A stretch of DNA of 64,000 nt from Giesbergeria anulus (GTDB lineage: Bacteria > Pseudomonadota > Gammaproteobacteria > Burkholderiales > Burkholderiaceae_C): positions 96,897-160,896 of the forward strand of contig NZ_FOGD01000006.1 in the NCBI RefSeq assembly GCF_900111115.1, read 5' to 3'. The position numbers and the translations under genes are program-made. The first letter of the stretch is position 1; each line of letters begins with the position of its first letter. Positions 28,504 through 39,165 of the stretch are shown one piece after another. The notes under the pieces are model-generated. The model was not told the origin of the DNA, made no database searches, and saw nothing but the letters and a program-made list of their open reading frames with translations.

Positions 28504-28908
28504 TTAGATGCGACGGCGTTTTTGCGGACGGCAGCCATTGTGCGGCACCGGTGTCACGTCCGAGATGGAAGTGATACGGATACCCAAAGCGCCCAAGGCG
28601 CGCACCGAAGACTCACGACCGGGGCCGGGGCCCTTGATCTCGACGTCCAGGTTCTTGATACCTTGTTCAATGGCGGCACGGCCAGCCATTTCCGAAGCGA
28701 CCTGAGCAGCAAAGGGAGTCGATTTGCGTGAACCCTTGAAGCCTTGGCCACCAGAGGATGCCCAAGACAGAGCATTACCTTGGCGATCGGTGATCGTGAT
28801 GATGGTGTTGTTGAACGACGCGTGCACGTGGGCAATGCCGTCCGAAACGTTCTTACGAACTTTTTTACGAACACGCTGAGATGCGTTGTTGGCAGGAGAT
28901 TTAGCCAT
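28504..28908 (-). CDS. rpsK: 30S ribosomal protein S11
   Basis: S11 is a platform protein of the small subunit, lining the E site. The 134-residue product carries [20 protein letters not shown] and ends in [16 protein letters not shown], the conserved S11 C-terminus. It has the usual basic, low-complexity N-terminal tail ([17 protein letters not shown]) of betaproteobacteria. It follows rpsM closely in the alpha operon. Confidence 0.98.
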   Translation of the reverse strand: MAKSPANNASQRVRKKVRKNVSDGIAHVHASFNNTIITITDRQGNALSWASSGGQGFKGSRKSTPFAAQVASEMAGRAAIEQGIKNLDVEIKGPGPGRESSVRALGALGIRITSISDVTPVPHNGCRPQKRRRI

Positions 28909-28926
28909 ATTGATCTTTCAATCTCT

Positions 28927-29292
28927 TTATTTCTTCAGTGCCGCTGCGCCCTTGCGCGGACCCTTACGGGTGCGGGCGTTGGTGCGCGTGCGCTGACCAC
29001 GCATCGGCAGACCGCGACGATGGCGGAATCCCCGATAGCAACCGATGTCCATCAGACGCTTGATGTTCATCGTCGTTTCACGGCGCAGATCACCTTCAAT
29101 GGTGAACTGTGCGATCTGGTCGCGAATCTTTTCAAGGTCGCCGTCCGTCAGATCTTTGATCTTTTTGGAGTAAGCGATGTCACAAGCTTCGCAAATCTTG
29201 CGTGCGCGTGTGCGACCGATGCCATAAATGGCGGTCAAGCCAATTTCAGCATGCTGATGTGGCGGAATATTGATACCAGCGATACGTGCCAT
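28927..29292 (-). CDS. rpsM: 30S ribosomal protein S13
   Basis: S13 sits in the head of the small subunit and contacts tRNA and the large subunit. The 121-residue product starts [19 protein letters not shown], contains the helix-hairpin-helix [14 protein letters not shown], and ends with the basic tail [15 protein letters not shown]. Size and motifs are normal. It is the first gene of the alpha part of the cluster, 23 bases after rpmJ. Confidence 0.98.
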   Translation of the reverse strand: MARIAGINIPPHQHAEIGLTAIYGIGRTRARKICEACDIAYSKKIKDLTDGDLEKIRDQIAQFTIEGDLRRETTMNIKRLMDIGCYRGFRHRRGLPMRGQRTRTNARTRKGPRKGAAALKK

Positions 29293-29315
29293 ATGCGTCC
29301 TCTATACTTTTCTCA

Positions 29316-29429
29316 TCAACCCTGACGCTGCTTGTGGCGCATGTCAGTGCAAATCACACGCACCACACCCTTGCGGCGGATGATTTTGCAATTACGGCAG
29401 ATTTTTTTGACCGAAGCAGAAACTCTCAT
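29316..29429 (-). CDS. rpmJ: 50S ribosomal protein L36
   Basis: This 37-residue protein was found by reading the gap between secY and rpsM. It starts [15 protein letters not shown] and ends RHKQRQG. The zinc ligands C11, C14, C27 and H32 are all present, so it is the zinc-binding (C+) form. AGGAG lies just upstream of the ATG at 29429. No infA gene is found between secY and rpmJ, unlike in some relatives. Confidence 0.95.
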   Translation of the reverse strand: MRVSASVKKICRNCKIIRRKGVVRVICTDMRHKQRQG

Positions 29430-29485
29430 TTCATTCTCCTAAAACTTTTCGCGCTTCCAAACCAGCTTGGTATGAAACACAAGAC

Positions 29486-30805
29486 TCAAATACCTGAACC
29501 TGCTTTGAAGTTGGCTTTTTTCAGCAGAGACTCATACTGCTGCGACATGAGGTAGTTTTGCACTTGGGCCATAAAGTCCATAGTGACCACCACAATAATC
29601 AGCAACGATGTGCCACCGAAGTAAAAAGGAACGTTGTATTTCAGAATCAGAAATTCCGGCAGCAAGCAAACAAAGGTGATATAGACAGCACCGATCAGTG
29701 TCAGGCGCAGCAAAATCTTGTCGATGTAACGTGCTGTTTGTTCACCAGGTCGAATACCAGGAATAAATGCGCCGCTTTTCTTGAGGTTGTCTGCTGTTTC
29801 GCGGCTGTTAAATACCAATGCCGTATAGAAGAAGCAGAAAAACACAATGGCTGTGGCATAGAACATCACATAGATGGGCTGACCAGGGGTCAGCGTACCT
29901 GCGATGTCCTTGAGCCAGCGCATGGACTCACCCGCACTGAACCAGTTCACAATGGTTGCCGGCAGCAAAATGATGGAAGAAGCAAAGATGGGTGGAATAA
30001 CACCAGCCATGTTCAACTTCAGTGGCAAGTGCGAAGACTGACCACCATACACCTTGTTGCCCACCTGACGCCGGGCATAGTTGACTAGAATTTTGCGCTG
30101 CCCACGCTCCACAAACACCACGAAGTAGGTGACCAACGCCACCAGCAACACAATGATGATCGCAGCAATGATGCTCATGGCACCGGTGCGCACTAACTCC
30201 AGCAAACCACCGATTGAACCGGGCAAACCGGCTGCAATACCAGCAAAGATCAGGATGGAAATACCATTGCCCAAACCGCGCTCAGTGATTTGCTCACCCA
30301 GCCACATCAGGAACATGGTACCAGCAGTCAAACTGACCACCGCCGTCATGCGGAAACCAAAACCAGGGGACAACACCAAGCCAGCCGAACTTTCCAAAGC
30401 TACAGCAATGCCGAGCGACTGGAAAATGGCCAAGCCTAGGGTGCCATACCGGGTATATTGCGTGATCTTGCGGCGACCTGCTTCGCCCTCTTTTTTCATC
30501 TGTTCGAAGGCAGGTACCGCGTAGCCCATCAGCTGCATGATGATCGACGCCGAGATGTACGGCATGATCCCCAGTGCAAACACCGTGAAGCGGGACAAGG
30601 CACCACCCGAGAACATGTTAAACAGGTTCAGGATGCCGCCCTGCTGGCTATTGAACAGCTGCTGTAGCTGGGTTGGATCAATACCAGGAACAGGAATATG
30701 CGCTCCGATCCGGTACACCACCAACGCCAACAAGAGAAAAACCAGCCGACGACGCAAATCGCCGAACTTACCAGTTTTTGCCACGGAAGCAGTGTTAGTA
30801 GCCAC
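29486..30805 (-). CDS. secY: Preprotein translocase subunit SecY
   Basis: SecY is the channel of the Sec translocon in the inner membrane. The 439-residue product has the ten-helix pattern with family motifs [13 protein letters not shown] near the N-terminus, the [16 protein letters not shown] segment, and [20 protein letters not shown] in a cytoplasmic loop. The start codon is GTG at 30805, supported by AAGGA upstream. It lies between rplO and rpmJ, as in the standard spc operon. Confidence 0.98.
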   Translation of the reverse strand: MATNTASVAKTGKFGDLRRRLVFLLLALVVYRIGAHIPVPGIDPTQLQQLFNSQQGGILNLFNMFSGGALSRFTVFALGIMPYISASIIMQLMGYAVPAFEQMKKEGEAGRRKITQYTRYGTLGLAIFQSLGIAVALESSAGLVLSPGFGFRMTAVVSLTAGTMFLMWLGEQITERGLGNGISILIFAGIAAGLPGSIGGLLELVRTGAMSIIAAIIIVLLVALVTYFVVFVERGQRKILVNYARRQVGNKVYGGQSSHLPLKLNMAGVIPPIFASSIILLPATIVNWFSAGESMRWLKDIAGTLTPGQPIYVMFYATAIVFFCFFYTALVFNSRETADNLKKSGAFIPGIRPGEQTARYIDKILLRLTLIGAVYITFVCLLPEFLILKYNVPFYFGGTSLLIIVVVTMDFMAQVQNYLMSQQYESLLKKANFKAGSGI

Positions 30806-30827
30806 AGCTTTTTCCTTCAGGCAAGCG

Positions 30828-31259
30828 TTAGGCTACGCTGCCACCAGCAGCTTCAATAGCTGCTTTGGCACCAGCCGTAGCCAGCACACCGCTGAGCTTG
30901 ACTGCCGTAGTAATAGCGCCGCTTTGGATCACTTTGACCGTGCGGGTCAGATCATTGATCAGACCAGCTTGCTTGAGGACCAATTGATCCACTTCGGCCA
31001 GACCCAGACGGGCCAGATCGCTCAGTGTGATTTCGGCGTTGAAGCGCAAAGTCAGGGACTTGAAGCCACGCTTGGGCAGACGACGTTGCAAAGGCATTTG
31101 ACCGCCTTCAAAACCGACCTTGTGGTAACCACCCGAACGCGATTTTTGACCCTTGTGACCACGGCCTGCCGTCTTGCCCAGACCGGAGCCAATGCCCCGA
31201 CCGACGCGACGCTTGGCGTGCTTGGATCCGTCTGCGGGCTTGATGCTATTGAGTTCCAT
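30828..31259 (-). CDS. rplO: 50S ribosomal protein L15
   Basis: L15 is a late-assembling large-subunit protein. The 143-residue product starts [22 protein letters not shown], followed by the Gly/Arg-rich [20 protein letters not shown] region and [17 protein letters not shown], all typical. The ATG at 31259 is favoured because AAAGG lies six bases upstream; another ATG directly precedes it at 31262. It sits between rpmD and secY. Confidence 0.98.
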   Translation of the reverse strand: MELNSIKPADGSKHAKRRVGRGIGSGLGKTAGRGHKGQKSRSGGYHKVGFEGGQMPLQRRLPKRGFKSLTLRFNAEITLSDLARLGLAEVDQLVLKQAGLINDLTRTVKVIQSGAITTAVKLSGVLATAGAKAAIEAAGGSVA

Positions 31260-31269
31260 CATCAACCTT

Positions 31270-31452
31270 TCAGACGATTTTGACCAGATAACTGATCTTG
31301 TTAATCATGCCGCGCACTTCTGGAGTGTCTTGCAATTCGCTGACACTGTTGAGCTTGCGCAGGCCCAGACCACGCACGGTGGCGCGGTGGGATTCTTTCG
31401 TGCCAATCGGGCTGCGAACCAGCTGGATTTTCACGGTTTGTTGTGTAGACAT
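31270..31452 (-). CDS. rpmD: 50S ribosomal protein L30
   Basis: L30 is a small large-subunit protein. The 60-residue product reads [18 protein letters not shown], with [20 protein letters not shown] and a typical [15 protein letters not shown] end. AGGAG precedes the ATG at 31452. It lies between rpsE and rplO, the normal order. Confidence 0.97.
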   Translation of the reverse strand: MSTQQTVKIQLVRSPIGTKESHRATVRGLGLRKLNSVSELQDTPEVRGMINKISYLVKIV

Positions 31453-31466
31453 CGTCAAAGCTCCTG

Positions 31467-31985
31467 TCAGACGAAGAGGTCTTCGACCGACTTGCCGCGC
31501 TTGGCTGCCACTGCACCGGGAGTGGTGGAGTTGGTGAGCGCATCAAAAGTGGCACGAACCATGTTGTAAGGATTGGACGAACCGTGGCTCTTAGCCACAA
31601 TGTCGGTCATACCCATCACTTCGAACACAGCACGCATTGGGCCGCCAGCAATGATACCGGTACCCTTGGGGGCCGGTGCCATCATCACAGAAGCTGCGCC
31701 GTGCTGGCCTGTCACTTGATGGTGGATGGTGCCGTTTTTCAACGACACTTTGACCATGTTGCGACGGGCTTCTTCCATAGCCTTCTGCACTGCAGCGGGC
31801 ACTTCTTTGGATTTACCCTTGCCCATGCCGACGCGACCATCGCCATCACCGACCACGGTCAGTGCAGCAAAGCCGAGGATACGACCGCCCTTGACCACTT
31901 TGGTGACGCGGTTGACCGCGATCATCTTCTCGCGCAGTCCGTCGTCGCGGCCTTCGTCTTGCACTCGGGGTTGAAATTTAGCCAT
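31467..31985 (-). CDS. rpsE: 30S ribosomal protein S5
   Basis: S5 helps maintain decoding accuracy and helicase activity at the mRNA entry. The 172-residue product has the double-stranded RNA-binding part ([19 protein letters not shown], about residues 18-36) and the C-terminal part with [18 protein letters not shown]. Residues in the [18 protein letters not shown] loop, where spectinomycin resistance changes occur in other bacteria, look wild-type. It sits between rplR and rpmD. Confidence 0.98.
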   Translation of the reverse strand: MAKFQPRVQDEGRDDGLREKMIAVNRVTKVVKGGRILGFAALTVVGDGDGRVGMGKGKSKEVPAAVQKAMEEARRNMVKVSLKNGTIHHQVTGQHGAASVMMAPAPKGTGIIAGGPMRAVFEVMGMTDIVAKSHGSSNPYNMVRATFDALTNSTTPGAVAAKRGKSVEDLFV

Positions 31986-32002
31986 TTTGTATTCCGTTCC
32001 GC

Positions 32003-32368
32003 TTAGAACTGCAGACCTGCTTCACGGGCTGCGTCGGCCAGGGCCTTGACGCGACCGTGGTAGGCGAACCCTGCGCGATCAAATGCAACTTTTTCGACGC
32101 CTGCGGCCTTGGCCTTTTCAGCAATGCGCTTGCCGATGACTTGGGCTGCAGTGACATTGCCACCCTTGCCAGAACCACCCAGTGCAGTGCGCACTTCGGC
32201 TTCGGCAGTGGAAGCGCTGGCCAGCACTGTGGTACCGTCGCCGGAAACCACGGTAGCGTAAATATGGAGGTTCGTACGGTTTACCGACAGACGGGCAATG
32301 CCTTGCTGTGCAATGCGGATGCGGGTCTGGCGGGCACGACGAAGACGCTGCTCTTTCTTGGTCAACAT
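32003..32368 (-). CDS. rplR: 50S ribosomal protein L18
   Basis: L18 binds 5S rRNA in the central protuberance. The 121-residue product has the basic N-terminus ([19 protein letters not shown]), [16 protein letters not shown] and the C-terminal [25 protein letters not shown], all standard. It follows rplF and precedes rpsE. Confidence 0.98.
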   Translation of the reverse strand: MLTKKEQRLRRARQTRIRIAQQGIARLSVNRTNLHIYATVVSGDGTTVLASASTAEAEVRTALGGSGKGGNVTAAQVIGKRIAEKAKAAGVEKVAFDRAGFAYHGRVKALADAAREAGLQF

Positions 32369-32379
32369 ATTGCAGCTCC

Positions 32380-32913
32380 TTATTTCTTCTTGGTCTCTTT
32401 GATCGCGACGGTTTCGTCCGCATAGCGGATACCTTTGCCCTTGTAGGGCTCAGGTGGACGAACGGCACGGATCTCAGCAGCAATTTGACCTACGCGCTGA
32501 CGGTCGGCACCCTTGATCACGATTTCAGTCGCAGTAGGAGTAGCCACGGTAATACCGGCAGGCATGTCAAAATTGACGGGGTGGGAGTAACCCACAGCCA
32601 GGTTCAGCTTGTTGCCAGTGGCTTGGGCTTTGTAACCCACACCAATCAGAGTCAGCTTCTTTTCGAAGCCTTTGCTGACACCAACCACCATGTTGTTAAC
32701 CAACTGGCGGAAAGTGCCGCTCATGGCGTCGGCTTCACGGGAGGCGTTGGCAGGCTCAAAGGTGAGCTTGCCGTCGGCGCTGACAATCTTGACCAGAGCA
32801 TTCTGGGTCAGGGCCAAGCTACCACCAGCGCCTTTAACGTTGATTTGGTCGTCTTTGATCGATACATCCACACCTGCGGGGATGACGACCGGCGATTTTG
32901 CTACACGGGACAT
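32380..32913 (-). CDS. rplF: 50S ribosomal protein L6
   Basis: L6 lies near the factor-binding site of the large subunit. The 177-residue product starts [17 protein letters not shown] and has the two L6 repeats, ending with the signature [16 protein letters not shown] and a basic tail. Length is normal. It lies between rpsH and rplR. Confidence 0.98.
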   Translation of the reverse strand: MSRVAKSPVVIPAGVDVSIKDDQINVKGAGGSLALTQNALVKIVSADGKLTFEPANASREADAMSGTFRQLVNNMVVGVSKGFEKKLTLIGVGYKAQATGNKLNLAVGYSHPVNFDMPAGITVATPTATEIVIKGADRQRVGQIAAEIRAVRPPEPYKGKGIRYADETVAIKETKKK

Positions 32914-32938
32914 TTCAGTTTCTCCTCAATGTCACGGC

Positions 32939-33334
32939 TTAAGCCACGTAGCAAAGCACTTCGCCACCGACACCGGTAGCACGCGCCTTGCGGTCGGTCA
33001 TCACGCCCTTGGGTGTGGTGACAATGGCCACGCCGAGGCCATTCATGACCTGGGGGATGGCATCGCGGCCTTTGTACACGCGCAGGCCGGGACGGCTGAC
33101 GCGTTCGATACGCTCAATGACCGGACGGCCAGCGTAGTACTTGAGGGCGATTTGGAGTTCGGATTTGCCGGCTTCGGTCTTGACCTCGAAACCGTCAATG
33201 TAACCCTCGTCCTTCAGCACTTGGGTGATGGCGATCTTCACTTTGGAAGAAGGCACGTTCACCGTGGCTTTGGAAACCATTTGGGCATTGCGGATGCGGG
33301 TCAGCAAGTCAGCGATGGGATCACTCATGCTCAT
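32939..33334 (-). CDS. rpsH: 30S ribosomal protein S8
   Basis: S8 binds 16S rRNA early in assembly and, in E. coli, represses the spc operon mRNA. The 131-residue product starts [18 protein letters not shown] and ends [19 protein letters not shown] then GGEVLCYVA, as in the family. AGGAG precedes the ATG at 33334; a second ATG two codons later is possible. The upstream open frame overlaps rpsN and is not real. Confidence 0.98.
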   Translation of the reverse strand: MSMSDPIADLLTRIRNAQMVSKATVNVPSSKVKIAITQVLKDEGYIDGFEVKTEAGKSELQIALKYYAGRPVIERIERVSRPGLRVYKGRDAIPQVMNGLGVAIVTTPKGVMTDRKARATGVGGEVLCYVA

Positions 33335-33354
33335 GTTGTATCTCTCCTGCCTGC

Positions 33355-33660
33355 TTACCAGCTGGCCTTGGTGACACCGGGGATGTCGCCTGCAAAAGCC
33401 AGTTCGCGGATCTTGGCGCGAGCCAAGCCGAATTGACGGAAAGTACCACGGGGGCGACCGGTGATTTCGCAACGGTTGCGCTGGCGCGTGGGGTTGGCGT
33501 TGCGTGGGAGCTTTTGCAGACCCAGACGGGCTGCATCACGCTCTTCATCGCTGCGCTTGACGTCAGAGGCGATGGCCTTGAGTTCGGCGTGCTTGGCGGC
33601 GTATTTGGCCACCAGTTTATCGCGCTTGAGTTCGCGCTGGATCAAAGCTTGTTTTGCCAT
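33355..33660 (-). CDS. rpsN: 30S ribosomal protein S14 (zinc-free form)
   Basis: S14 is a head protein of the small subunit. The 101-residue product starts [20 protein letters not shown] and has the long form with the motif [21 protein letters not shown]. It lacks the paired CxxC ligands of the short zinc form. The ATG at 33660 gives the standard length. It lies between rplE and rpsH. Confidence 0.98.
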   Translation of the reverse strand: MAKQALIQRELKRDKLVAKYAAKHAELKAIASDVKRSDEERDAARLGLQKLPRNANPTRQRNRCEITGRPRGTFRQFGLARAKIRELAFAGDIPGVTKASW

Positions 33661-33668
33661 ACGCCGCC

Positions 33669-34208
33669 TCAGTTCTTGAAGGGGAAACGGAAACCGGTCA
33701 GCAGTGCCTTGCACTCTTCGTCGGATTTGGCCGTTGTGGTGATGCTGATATTGAGACCGCGCAGGGCATCGACCTTGTCGTACTCAATTTCAGGGAAGAT
33801 GATCTGTTCTTTGACGCCGATGTTGTAGTTGCCACGGCCATCGAACGCACGACCGGAGATACCCCGGAAGTCACGCACGCGGGGCAGGGCCACGGTGACA
33901 AAGCGATCCAAGAATTCGTACATCTGCACGCCGCGCAGAGTGACCATGCAACCAATGGCTTGGCCTTCGCGGATCTTGAAACCGGCGATAGCCTTCTTGG
34001 CCTTGGTGACCACAGGCTTTTGGCCAGCGATCTTGGTCAGGTCGGCCACGGCGTTATCCATGACCTTCTTGTCGGCGACGGCCTCGCTCACACCCATGTT
34101 GAGTGTGATCTTGGTCAGACGCGGCACCTGCATAGGCGAGGTGTAGCCGAACTGCTTCATCAGTTCGGGAGCGAGCTTTTCGCGGTAGATTTTTTGGAGT
34201 CGTGCCAT
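33669..34208 (-). CDS. rplE: 50S ribosomal protein L5
   Basis: L5 binds 5S rRNA and contacts the P-site tRNA. The 179-residue product has [20 protein letters not shown] at the start, [17 protein letters not shown], and the C-terminal [17 protein letters not shown], all canonical. It lies between rplX and rpsN with eight bases to the next gene. Confidence 0.98.
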   Translation of the reverse strand: MARLQKIYREKLAPELMKQFGYTSPMQVPRLTKITLNMGVSEAVADKKVMDNAVADLTKIAGQKPVVTKAKKAIAGFKIREGQAIGCMVTLRGVQMYEFLDRFVTVALPRVRDFRGISGRAFDGRGNYNIGVKEQIIFPEIEYDKVDALRGLNISITTTAKSDEECKALLTGFRFPFKN

Positions 34209-34218
34209 GTTTTACCCC

Positions 34219-34539
34219 TTAGGCCGTCTTGATTTCAGCGCCGCTGGACTTGAACACGCGAACGTGCTTGCCGTCTGCTTGCAGCTTGATGCCAACGCGA
34301 TCAGCCTTACCAGTGGCGGCATTGAAAATGGCCACATTGGACTGGTGAATAGGCATGGCCTTGTCAACGATGCCGCCAGTCGAACCCTTCATGGGGTTGG
34401 GCTTGACGTGCTTTTTGACCAGGTTGATGCCTTCGACCACCAGGTGGGAGTCATCAGCGCGCAGCGTTACGGTGCCGCGCTTGCCTTTGTCGCGCCCGGT
34501 GAGTACGACGACTTCGTCGCCCTTGCGAATCTTGTTCAT
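34219..34539 (-). CDS. rplX: 50S ribosomal protein L24
   Basis: L24 is an assembly initiator of the large subunit. The 106-residue product starts with the KOW motif ([21 protein letters not shown]) and continues with [15 protein letters not shown], the family signature. It follows rplN by ten bases. Confidence 0.98.
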   Translation of the reverse strand: MNKIRKGDEVVVLTGRDKGKRGTVTLRADDSHLVVEGINLVKKHVKPNPMKGSTGGIVDKAMPIHQSNVAIFNAATGKADRVGIKLQADGKHVRVFKSSGAEIKTA

Positions 34540-34549
34540 CGCGCCGTCC

Positions 34550-34918
34550 TTAGAGAACTTCAGGAGCCAGAGACACGATCTTCATGAACTTCTCGGTACG
34601 CAGTTCACGCGTCACGGGCCCGAAGATGCGGGTGCCGATGGGCTCCAGCTTGGAATTGAGCAACACTGCTGCGTTGCCATCGAATTTGACGAGCGAGCCA
34701 TCGCCACGGCGGATGCCCTTGGCGGTACGGACGACCACGGCACTGTAAACCTCGCCTTTTTTGACGCGGCCACGTGGAGCGGCTTCCTTGATGCTCACCT
34801 TGATGATATCGCCAACACTGGCATAGCGACGCTTGGATCCGCCCAGCACCTTAATGCACAGGACGGACTTGGCGCCGGTATTGTCGGCAACGTCTAACCG
34901 GGTTTCTGTTTGGATCAT
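34550..34918 (-). CDS. rplN: 50S ribosomal protein L14
   Basis: L14 lies at the subunit interface. The 122-residue product starts [19 protein letters not shown] and contains [20 protein letters not shown] and ending IVSLAPEVL, the usual form. The ATG at 34918 is standard; the longer open frame is not. It is the first gene of the block here: no rpsQ or other S10-operon gene precedes it, and the region upstream is shared with divergent proC. Confidence 0.98.
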   Translation of the reverse strand: MIQTETRLDVADNTGAKSVLCIKVLGGSKRRYASVGDIIKVSIKEAAPRGRVKKGEVYSAVVVRTAKGIRRGDGSLVKFDGNAAVLLNSKLEPIGTRIFGPVTRELRTEKFMKIVSLAPEVL

Positions 34919-35051
34919 TTCAATATTCCCAACTTGCACCAACAAGATCAACAGCCCCAGAGAAACTCTCAAGCGCTGCCAACCAGCCAGTCAGTCTTGG
35001 GCCCGTCGTCAGCGGCGCAAACCATTTGCAGCGCTTCTTGTGGGGCAGAAA

Positions 35052-35072
35052 CTTCGCTTTTTGACAGCGAAG
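35052..35072. promoter_or_regulatory. Inverted repeat in the rplN-proC divergent region
   Basis: CTTCGCT (35052-35058) and AGCGAAG (35066-35072) form a perfect 7-base-pair inverted repeat with a seven-base spacer. It lies about 134 bases upstream of the rplN ATG and 133 bases upstream of the proC ATG. It could be an operator or a leader hairpin of the ribosomal transcript. No convincing -35/-10 pair was identified around it. Confidence 0.35.
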
Positions 35073-35204
35073 CCCGCGATTGTTTCAAAAAAAATCCGGG
35101 GTGTCAATGCCTACGCAGCATTTGTTGCACCAAAAAGACTGCTAACTGCGCTGAGCAAGCAGCTACCATGCGATTCTTTACCTGTAACGATGGAGACTTC
35201 CTTC

Positions 35205-36038
35205 ATGTCCGCACCCGCTGCTACTCGTTTTCCAGAAATCGCCTTCATTGGTGGAGGCAACATGGCCAGTGCCATTTTGGGGGGGCTGATCCACCAAGGC
35301 TTGCCCATCAGCCAGATTGAGGTAGTCGAGCCTTGGGAGCAGGCCCGTGCCGCACTGCAACAGCAATTTGGTGTGGTAGCCCAAGCCAGTGCAGGCCCCA
35401 AGCTAGAACGTGCCGAGGTGGTGGTGTGGGCCATCAAGCCACAAAATTTTAAAGAGGCCGCCTTGGCTACCGAAGGCCATACACGCCACGCCTTGCATCT
35501 GAGTGTGGCCGCTGGCATCCGTAGCAGCAGCATTGCACGCTGGCTGGGCAGTGAGCAGGTAGTGCGCGCCATGCCCAACACTCCAGCATTGATTGGTCAG
35601 GGCATCAGTGGTTTGTATGCTCGCCCAGCAGTGACAGCAGCACAGCGGCAGTTGGTCGAGCTGGTGATGGCCTCGACGGGCGAGCATTTGTGGGTGCAAG
35701 AAGAAGCACAGTTGGATGCTGTCACCGCCCTGTCTGGCTCTGGCCCGGCGTATGTGTTTTATTTTTTAGAAGCGATGGTACAGGCCGGTGTAGACATGGG
35801 CCTGAGCGCAGAACAGTCGGAACAACTGGCGATTTCAACCTTTGCTGGAGCCTCAGAATTGGCACGGCGCTCGCACGAGTCGCCTGCTGTGCTGCGCGAA
35901 CGGGTGACATCCAAGGGAGGAACGACCTATGCAGCGTTGGAATCCATGCGCGGTGCCGAGTTGGATCGGCACTTTATCGCTGCCCTGCGCGCAGCACAGG
36001 CACGCGCCCACGAACTGGGCGATGCCTGTGGGGATTGA
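35205..36038 (+). CDS. proC: Pyrroline-5-carboxylate reductase
   Basis: ProC makes proline from pyrroline-5-carboxylate with NAD(P)H. The 277-residue product starts with the Rossmann motif IAFIGGGNMASAILGGL, then has VVWAIKPQNF, VRAMPNTPALIGQGISG and the family signature LSGSGPAYVFYFLEAM followed by VTSKGGTT near the C-terminus. The ATG at 35205 has GGAG nine bases upstream; an ATG at 35190 has none. It is divergent from the ribosomal block and converges on ubiA with eight bases between stops. Confidence 0.97.
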   Translation: MSAPAATRFPEIAFIGGGNMASAILGGLIHQGLPISQIEVVEPWEQARAALQQQFGVVAQASAGPKLERAEVVVWAIKPQNFKEAALATEGHTRHALHLSVAAGIRSSSIARWLGSEQVVRAMPNTPALIGQGISGLYARPAVTAAQRQLVELVMASTGEHLWVQEEAQLDAVTALSGSGPAYVFYFLEAMVQAGVDMGLSAEQSEQLAISTFAGASELARRSHESPAVLRERVTSKGGTTYAALESMRGAELDRHFIAALRAAQARAHELGDACGD

Positions 36039-36047
36039 TGATGCCCC

Positions 36048-36920
36048 TCAGGGCCGCATCAGGTTGCTGGCGACAATACCGACAAAGAGGGTGAACCCCA
36101 GCCAATGGTTGACCCGAAAGGCGTGAAAGCAACCCTCACGCGTACGGGTATGGATCAACTGCCAATGCCAAAGCACTTGGGCCAACGCAACGGCCAACGC
36201 GACGTCAAAGGCTGTGCCCAAAGCCTGTGGTGGCAATGCCAACCACCACAGGCCCAAAAAGAGCAGATAAAACAACACAATGGCCGCCACATCCCAACGG
36301 CCTAGGGTGATGGCGGAGGTTTGGATGCCAATTTTCAGATCGTCGTCCCGGTCTACCATCGCGTATTCAGTATCGTAAGCCAGCACCCAAAACAGATTGC
36401 CCAACCACAATAGCCAAGCCCACTCCGGCACGCTGCTTTGCACTGCCGCAAAGGCAATCACAATGCCAAAATTGAAAGCAATGCCAAGAACCGCTTGGGG
36501 CATAGCCAAAAAACGCTTGGTGAACGGGTAAAGCACCGTCACCAACAAAGCGGGCACCGACCAAGCAACGGCGGCTACGTTGGTGGTCAGCACCAACGCC
36601 AGCGCCAGCACACTGAGCACCACGCCCACGGCAATGGCCTCGCGCACTGATACTTGGCCTGAGGTAATGGGGCGCTGCGCTGTGCGCTTGACATGGCGAT
36701 CAAAGTGCCGGTCAGCCACATCATTGATGCAACAACCAGCGCTGCGCATCAGGATGGTGCCCAGCACAAACACCGCCAACAAATGCCAGCCCGGAAAACC
36801 GCCAGCGGCCAGCCACAGGGCACTGAGGGTGGGCCAGATCAACACCAGCCAGCCAGCAGGGCGATTCCAGCGGATGAGGTCAAGATACAGGGACAGGCGG
36901 CTGCGACTGGCGGTGGACAT
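36048..36920 (-). CDS. ubiA: 4-hydroxybenzoate polyprenyltransferase
   Basis: UbiA attaches the prenyl tail to 4-hydroxybenzoate in ubiquinone synthesis and is an inner-membrane protein. The 290-residue product has the aspartate-rich motifs [15 protein letters not shown] (about residue 75) and [18 protein letters not shown] (about residue 195), plus about eight hydrophobic helices. The ATG at 36920 matches the family N-terminus ([20 protein letters not shown]); a longer frame overlaps the next gene. No ubiC is adjacent. Confidence 0.96.
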   Translation of the reverse strand: MSTASRSRLSLYLDLIRWNRPAGWLVLIWPTLSALWLAAGGFPGWHLLAVFVLGTILMRSAGCCINDVADRHFDRHVKRTAQRPITSGQVSVREAIAVGVVLSVLALALVLTTNVAAVAWSVPALLVTVLYPFTKRFLAMPQAVLGIAFNFGIVIAFAAVQSSVPEWAWLLWLGNLFWVLAYDTEYAMVDRDDDLKIGIQTSAITLGRWDVAAIVLFYLLFLGLWWLALPPQALGTAFDVALAVALAQVLWHWQLIHTRTREGCFHAFRVNHWLGFTLFVGIVASNLMRP

Positions 36921-37012
36921 GGGCAACGGAGAACAACAGATAAAAAGAAACAGAAATGCCCACCATTCCCAAGGCCTAGCCTCTGGGTGGGCAAAAACAT
37001 GAACGATACCAA

Positions 37013-38584
37013 TCAGGGCGGTGGCAAATCGTCCAGCGCCCGCGCTGCGGCCACACCCTGCAAAAAGGCCCGCCATAAGGGGCTACCGCCCCAACGGGCC
37101 ACCAAATGGCATGCTTGGAGCAAATCGCGGGCTGCACCCAAGCGCTCTTGCAATTGCTGGGCGGTGCGATGATGCTGTTGTAAGCGCTTGGGCAGCACTG
37201 GTGCCAACGCTTGCACGCTGTAGCGCAAACACTTGGCCAGAATACGCACTTGGTGCTGACGCTCTGTGCCCTCAGGGGAGTGGTCGTGCTGGCACTGGTG
37301 CAGGGTGCAATCCAACCGTTTGGCCAAGCGCAGGGCACGGCGGCGCAAGCTTTGAATATTACGCCCTTGCGCTTTAGCCGACAAGGGGGACACCGTGGCA
37401 GCCAATGGCCCATCTAACATTTCGAGCCAATGCGACAGCGCCAGCAAAGCAGCGCCTACGGCAGGCTGTGTTAAAGCAGCACGCACAGCAGCGCGCTCTT
37501 GGCTGGCAGCTTGGCTCAGGGCGGTATGCAACTGCTGCCACTGCTGGGCGATGTCGGCAGCAATCCCTGCCTCGTGCTGGCTATAGCGGATATAGGCTTG
37601 CGCCAAGGGCGGCAGAGTATCGGTGCGGGCCACATCCAAATCGCGCAAGGCCCCTAGGCCGTCTAACAGGGGCCGTAGAGCTTGCAGCGGTGGCAATTCC
37701 ACCCGCGGCAGCAAAGGACGCAACATACGCCATACACTGCGAAAACGCCGCCAGCCGACCCGCGCTTGGTGGATCAGCTCAGGGGCATCGCTGGTTTGCA
37801 AGCGGTAGAGGTTGGCCGTGAACTGCAAAAATGCCTCGCCCAGCACACGCCGGGCGATAGTGCGCAGCGGATCGGTATCACTGATTTTGGGTGGCTGAGC
37901 CAGCACGGGGGCCACGGTGGCCGATTGCTGCAAGGCAAAGCCTCGCTCGGCCTTGCTGGCGGCCAGCGGCAACACGGCTACCGTGCGCGCAATCCGGCCC
38001 GCCAAAGCCAACAGGGCTACCGGTGGCCCGGCCAGCAATTCCAACTCTAGCTCACACAGCGGCCAACTGCGGCCAGCAGCTGTGATGGTGCCAATGTCGA
38101 GCGCCACCTCGATCTGGCTACCATCGCGCTGGCGCACCAGCCATGTGGTGCGCTCAAATTCAGTGACAAAACAAGGCTGCAAAGCCGCCGACAGGGCGCC
38201 ATTGGCATCCATGTGCGGCCACGGCGAATCTTGCAGCAGCGCCAGCGCCAGCGCTGGGCCAGGCACGGGCATTTCCCACTCGCCGCGCACGCTCAAGGCG
38301 GAATCGCCTTGGCCTGCCGTTTTGAGGGTTTGGAGCCACTGCGGCTGCTCTACGCTGCCCAAGCGGCGCAGACGCAAAGCGACGCGCTGACGGCGCAACG
38401 CTTGGTCAGGGGTATCAAAATACTGGCTGAACACCGTCTGGTGCTGCGCCTTGCGCCGCGCCAGCACCGGACTGGCAGCCAATGCCGCCGCCACCGCCTG
38501 CGGATCGGCACCGGGCAGGGCCAGCTTGATCTCGATTTCGGTGGGTGCTGCGCTGGCAGACACAGTACTGGAGCGGCGGGCCAT
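37013..38584 (-). CDS. CYTH and CHAD domain protein
   Basis: The 523-residue product combines an N-terminal CYTH (triphosphate tunnel metalloenzyme) domain with a C-terminal CHAD domain. The CYTH signature ExExK is seen as EIEIKLALP near residue 17. The CHAD domain (about 240-510) has conserved histidine/arginine helices, such as [20 protein letters not shown] and [21 protein letters not shown] proteins bind polyphosphate and can localise to polyphosphate granules; CYTH domains hydrolyse polyphosphate-like substrates. The gene starts three bases after the dps stop, so the two are likely co-transcribed. Confidence 0.92.
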   Translation of the reverse strand: MARRSSTVSASAAPTEIEIKLALPGADPQAVAAALAASPVLARRKAQHQTVFSQYFDTPDQALRRQRVALRLRRLGSVEQPQWLQTLKTAGQGDSALSVRGEWEMPVPGPALALALLQDSPWPHMDANGALSAALQPCFVTEFERTTWLVRQRDGSQIEVALDIGTITAAGRSWPLCELELELLAGPPVALLALAGRIARTVAVLPLAASKAERGFALQQSATVAPVLAQPPKISDTDPLRTIARRVLGEAFLQFTANLYRLQTSDAPELIHQARVGWRRFRSVWRMLRPLLPRVELPPLQALRPLLDGLGALRDLDVARTDTLPPLAQAYIRYSQHEAGIAADIAQQWQQLHTALSQAASQERAAVRAALTQPAVGAALLALSHWLEMLDGPLAATVSPLSAKAQGRNIQSLRRRALRLAKRLDCTLHQCQHDHSPEGTERQHQVRILAKCLRYSVQALAPVLPKRLQQHHRTAQQLQERLGAARDLLQACHLVARWGGSPLWRAFLQGVAAARALDDLPPP

Positions 38585-38587
38585 CGC

Positions 38588-39088
38588 TCAGTCTTCCAGC
38601 AGCGAGCGCAACATCCAAGCGGTTTGCTCATGCACGGTCAGGCGCTGGGTGAGCAAATCTGCCGTAGGCTCATCGCTGGCTTTATCCACCACTGCAAACA
38701 GAGCCCGTGCGGTGCGGGCCACGGCCTCATGGCCCTCAACCAAAATGCGCACCATCTCTAGCGCCTTGGGCGGCTTGGTGGGGGCATCAGGCACACTAGC
38801 CAGCTTGCCAAACTCAGCGTAAGAGCCGGGGGCTGGATGGCCCAGGGCGCGGATACGCTCGGCAATGGGATCGACGGCATTCCACAGTTCGGTGTACTGC
38901 ACCATGAACATGGTGTGCAGGGTATTGAACATGGGGCCAGTCACGTTCCAATGGAAGTTGTGCGTGGTCAGGTAAAGCGTATAGGTATCAGCCAATAAAT
39001 GCGACAGTCCTTGGGCAATGGCAGCGCGGTCTTTGTCGCTGATGCCAATGTGGATGGCCGGGGCAGTGGTTTTGGGATTTTTAGCCAT
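38588..39088 (-). CDS. dps: Dps family DNA-binding ferritin-like protein
   Basis: Dps forms a 12-mer that stores iron, removes peroxide and protects DNA. The 166-residue product has the ferroxidase residues H46 (in HNFHWNVTG), D73 and E77 (in [11 protein letters not shown]), as in the family. The short basic N-terminal tail (MAKNPKTT) could bind DNA. AGGAG precedes the ATG. It is followed by the CYTH-CHAD gene, and oxyR lies 77 bases upstream in the same direction, which suggests OxyR control. Confidence 0.95.
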   Translation of the reverse strand: MAKNPKTTAPAIHIGISDKDRAAIAQGLSHLLADTYTLYLTTHNFHWNVTGPMFNTLHTMFMVQYTELWNAVDPIAERIRALGHPAPGSYAEFGKLASVPDAPTKPPKALEMVRILVEGHEAVARTARALFAVVDKASDEPTADLLTQRLTVHEQTAWMLRSLLED

Positions 39089-39165
39089 GATGCTTCTCCT
39101 GAAAAAGGACAGGCTTCCAATGTAGCGTAGCCAGCGTGTGAATGGGGGTTTTTACTAAATAGCCA

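Noticed and set aside
29430..29485. infA gene between secY and rpmJ
   Set aside because: The 56-base gap is too short and shows no coding sequence.
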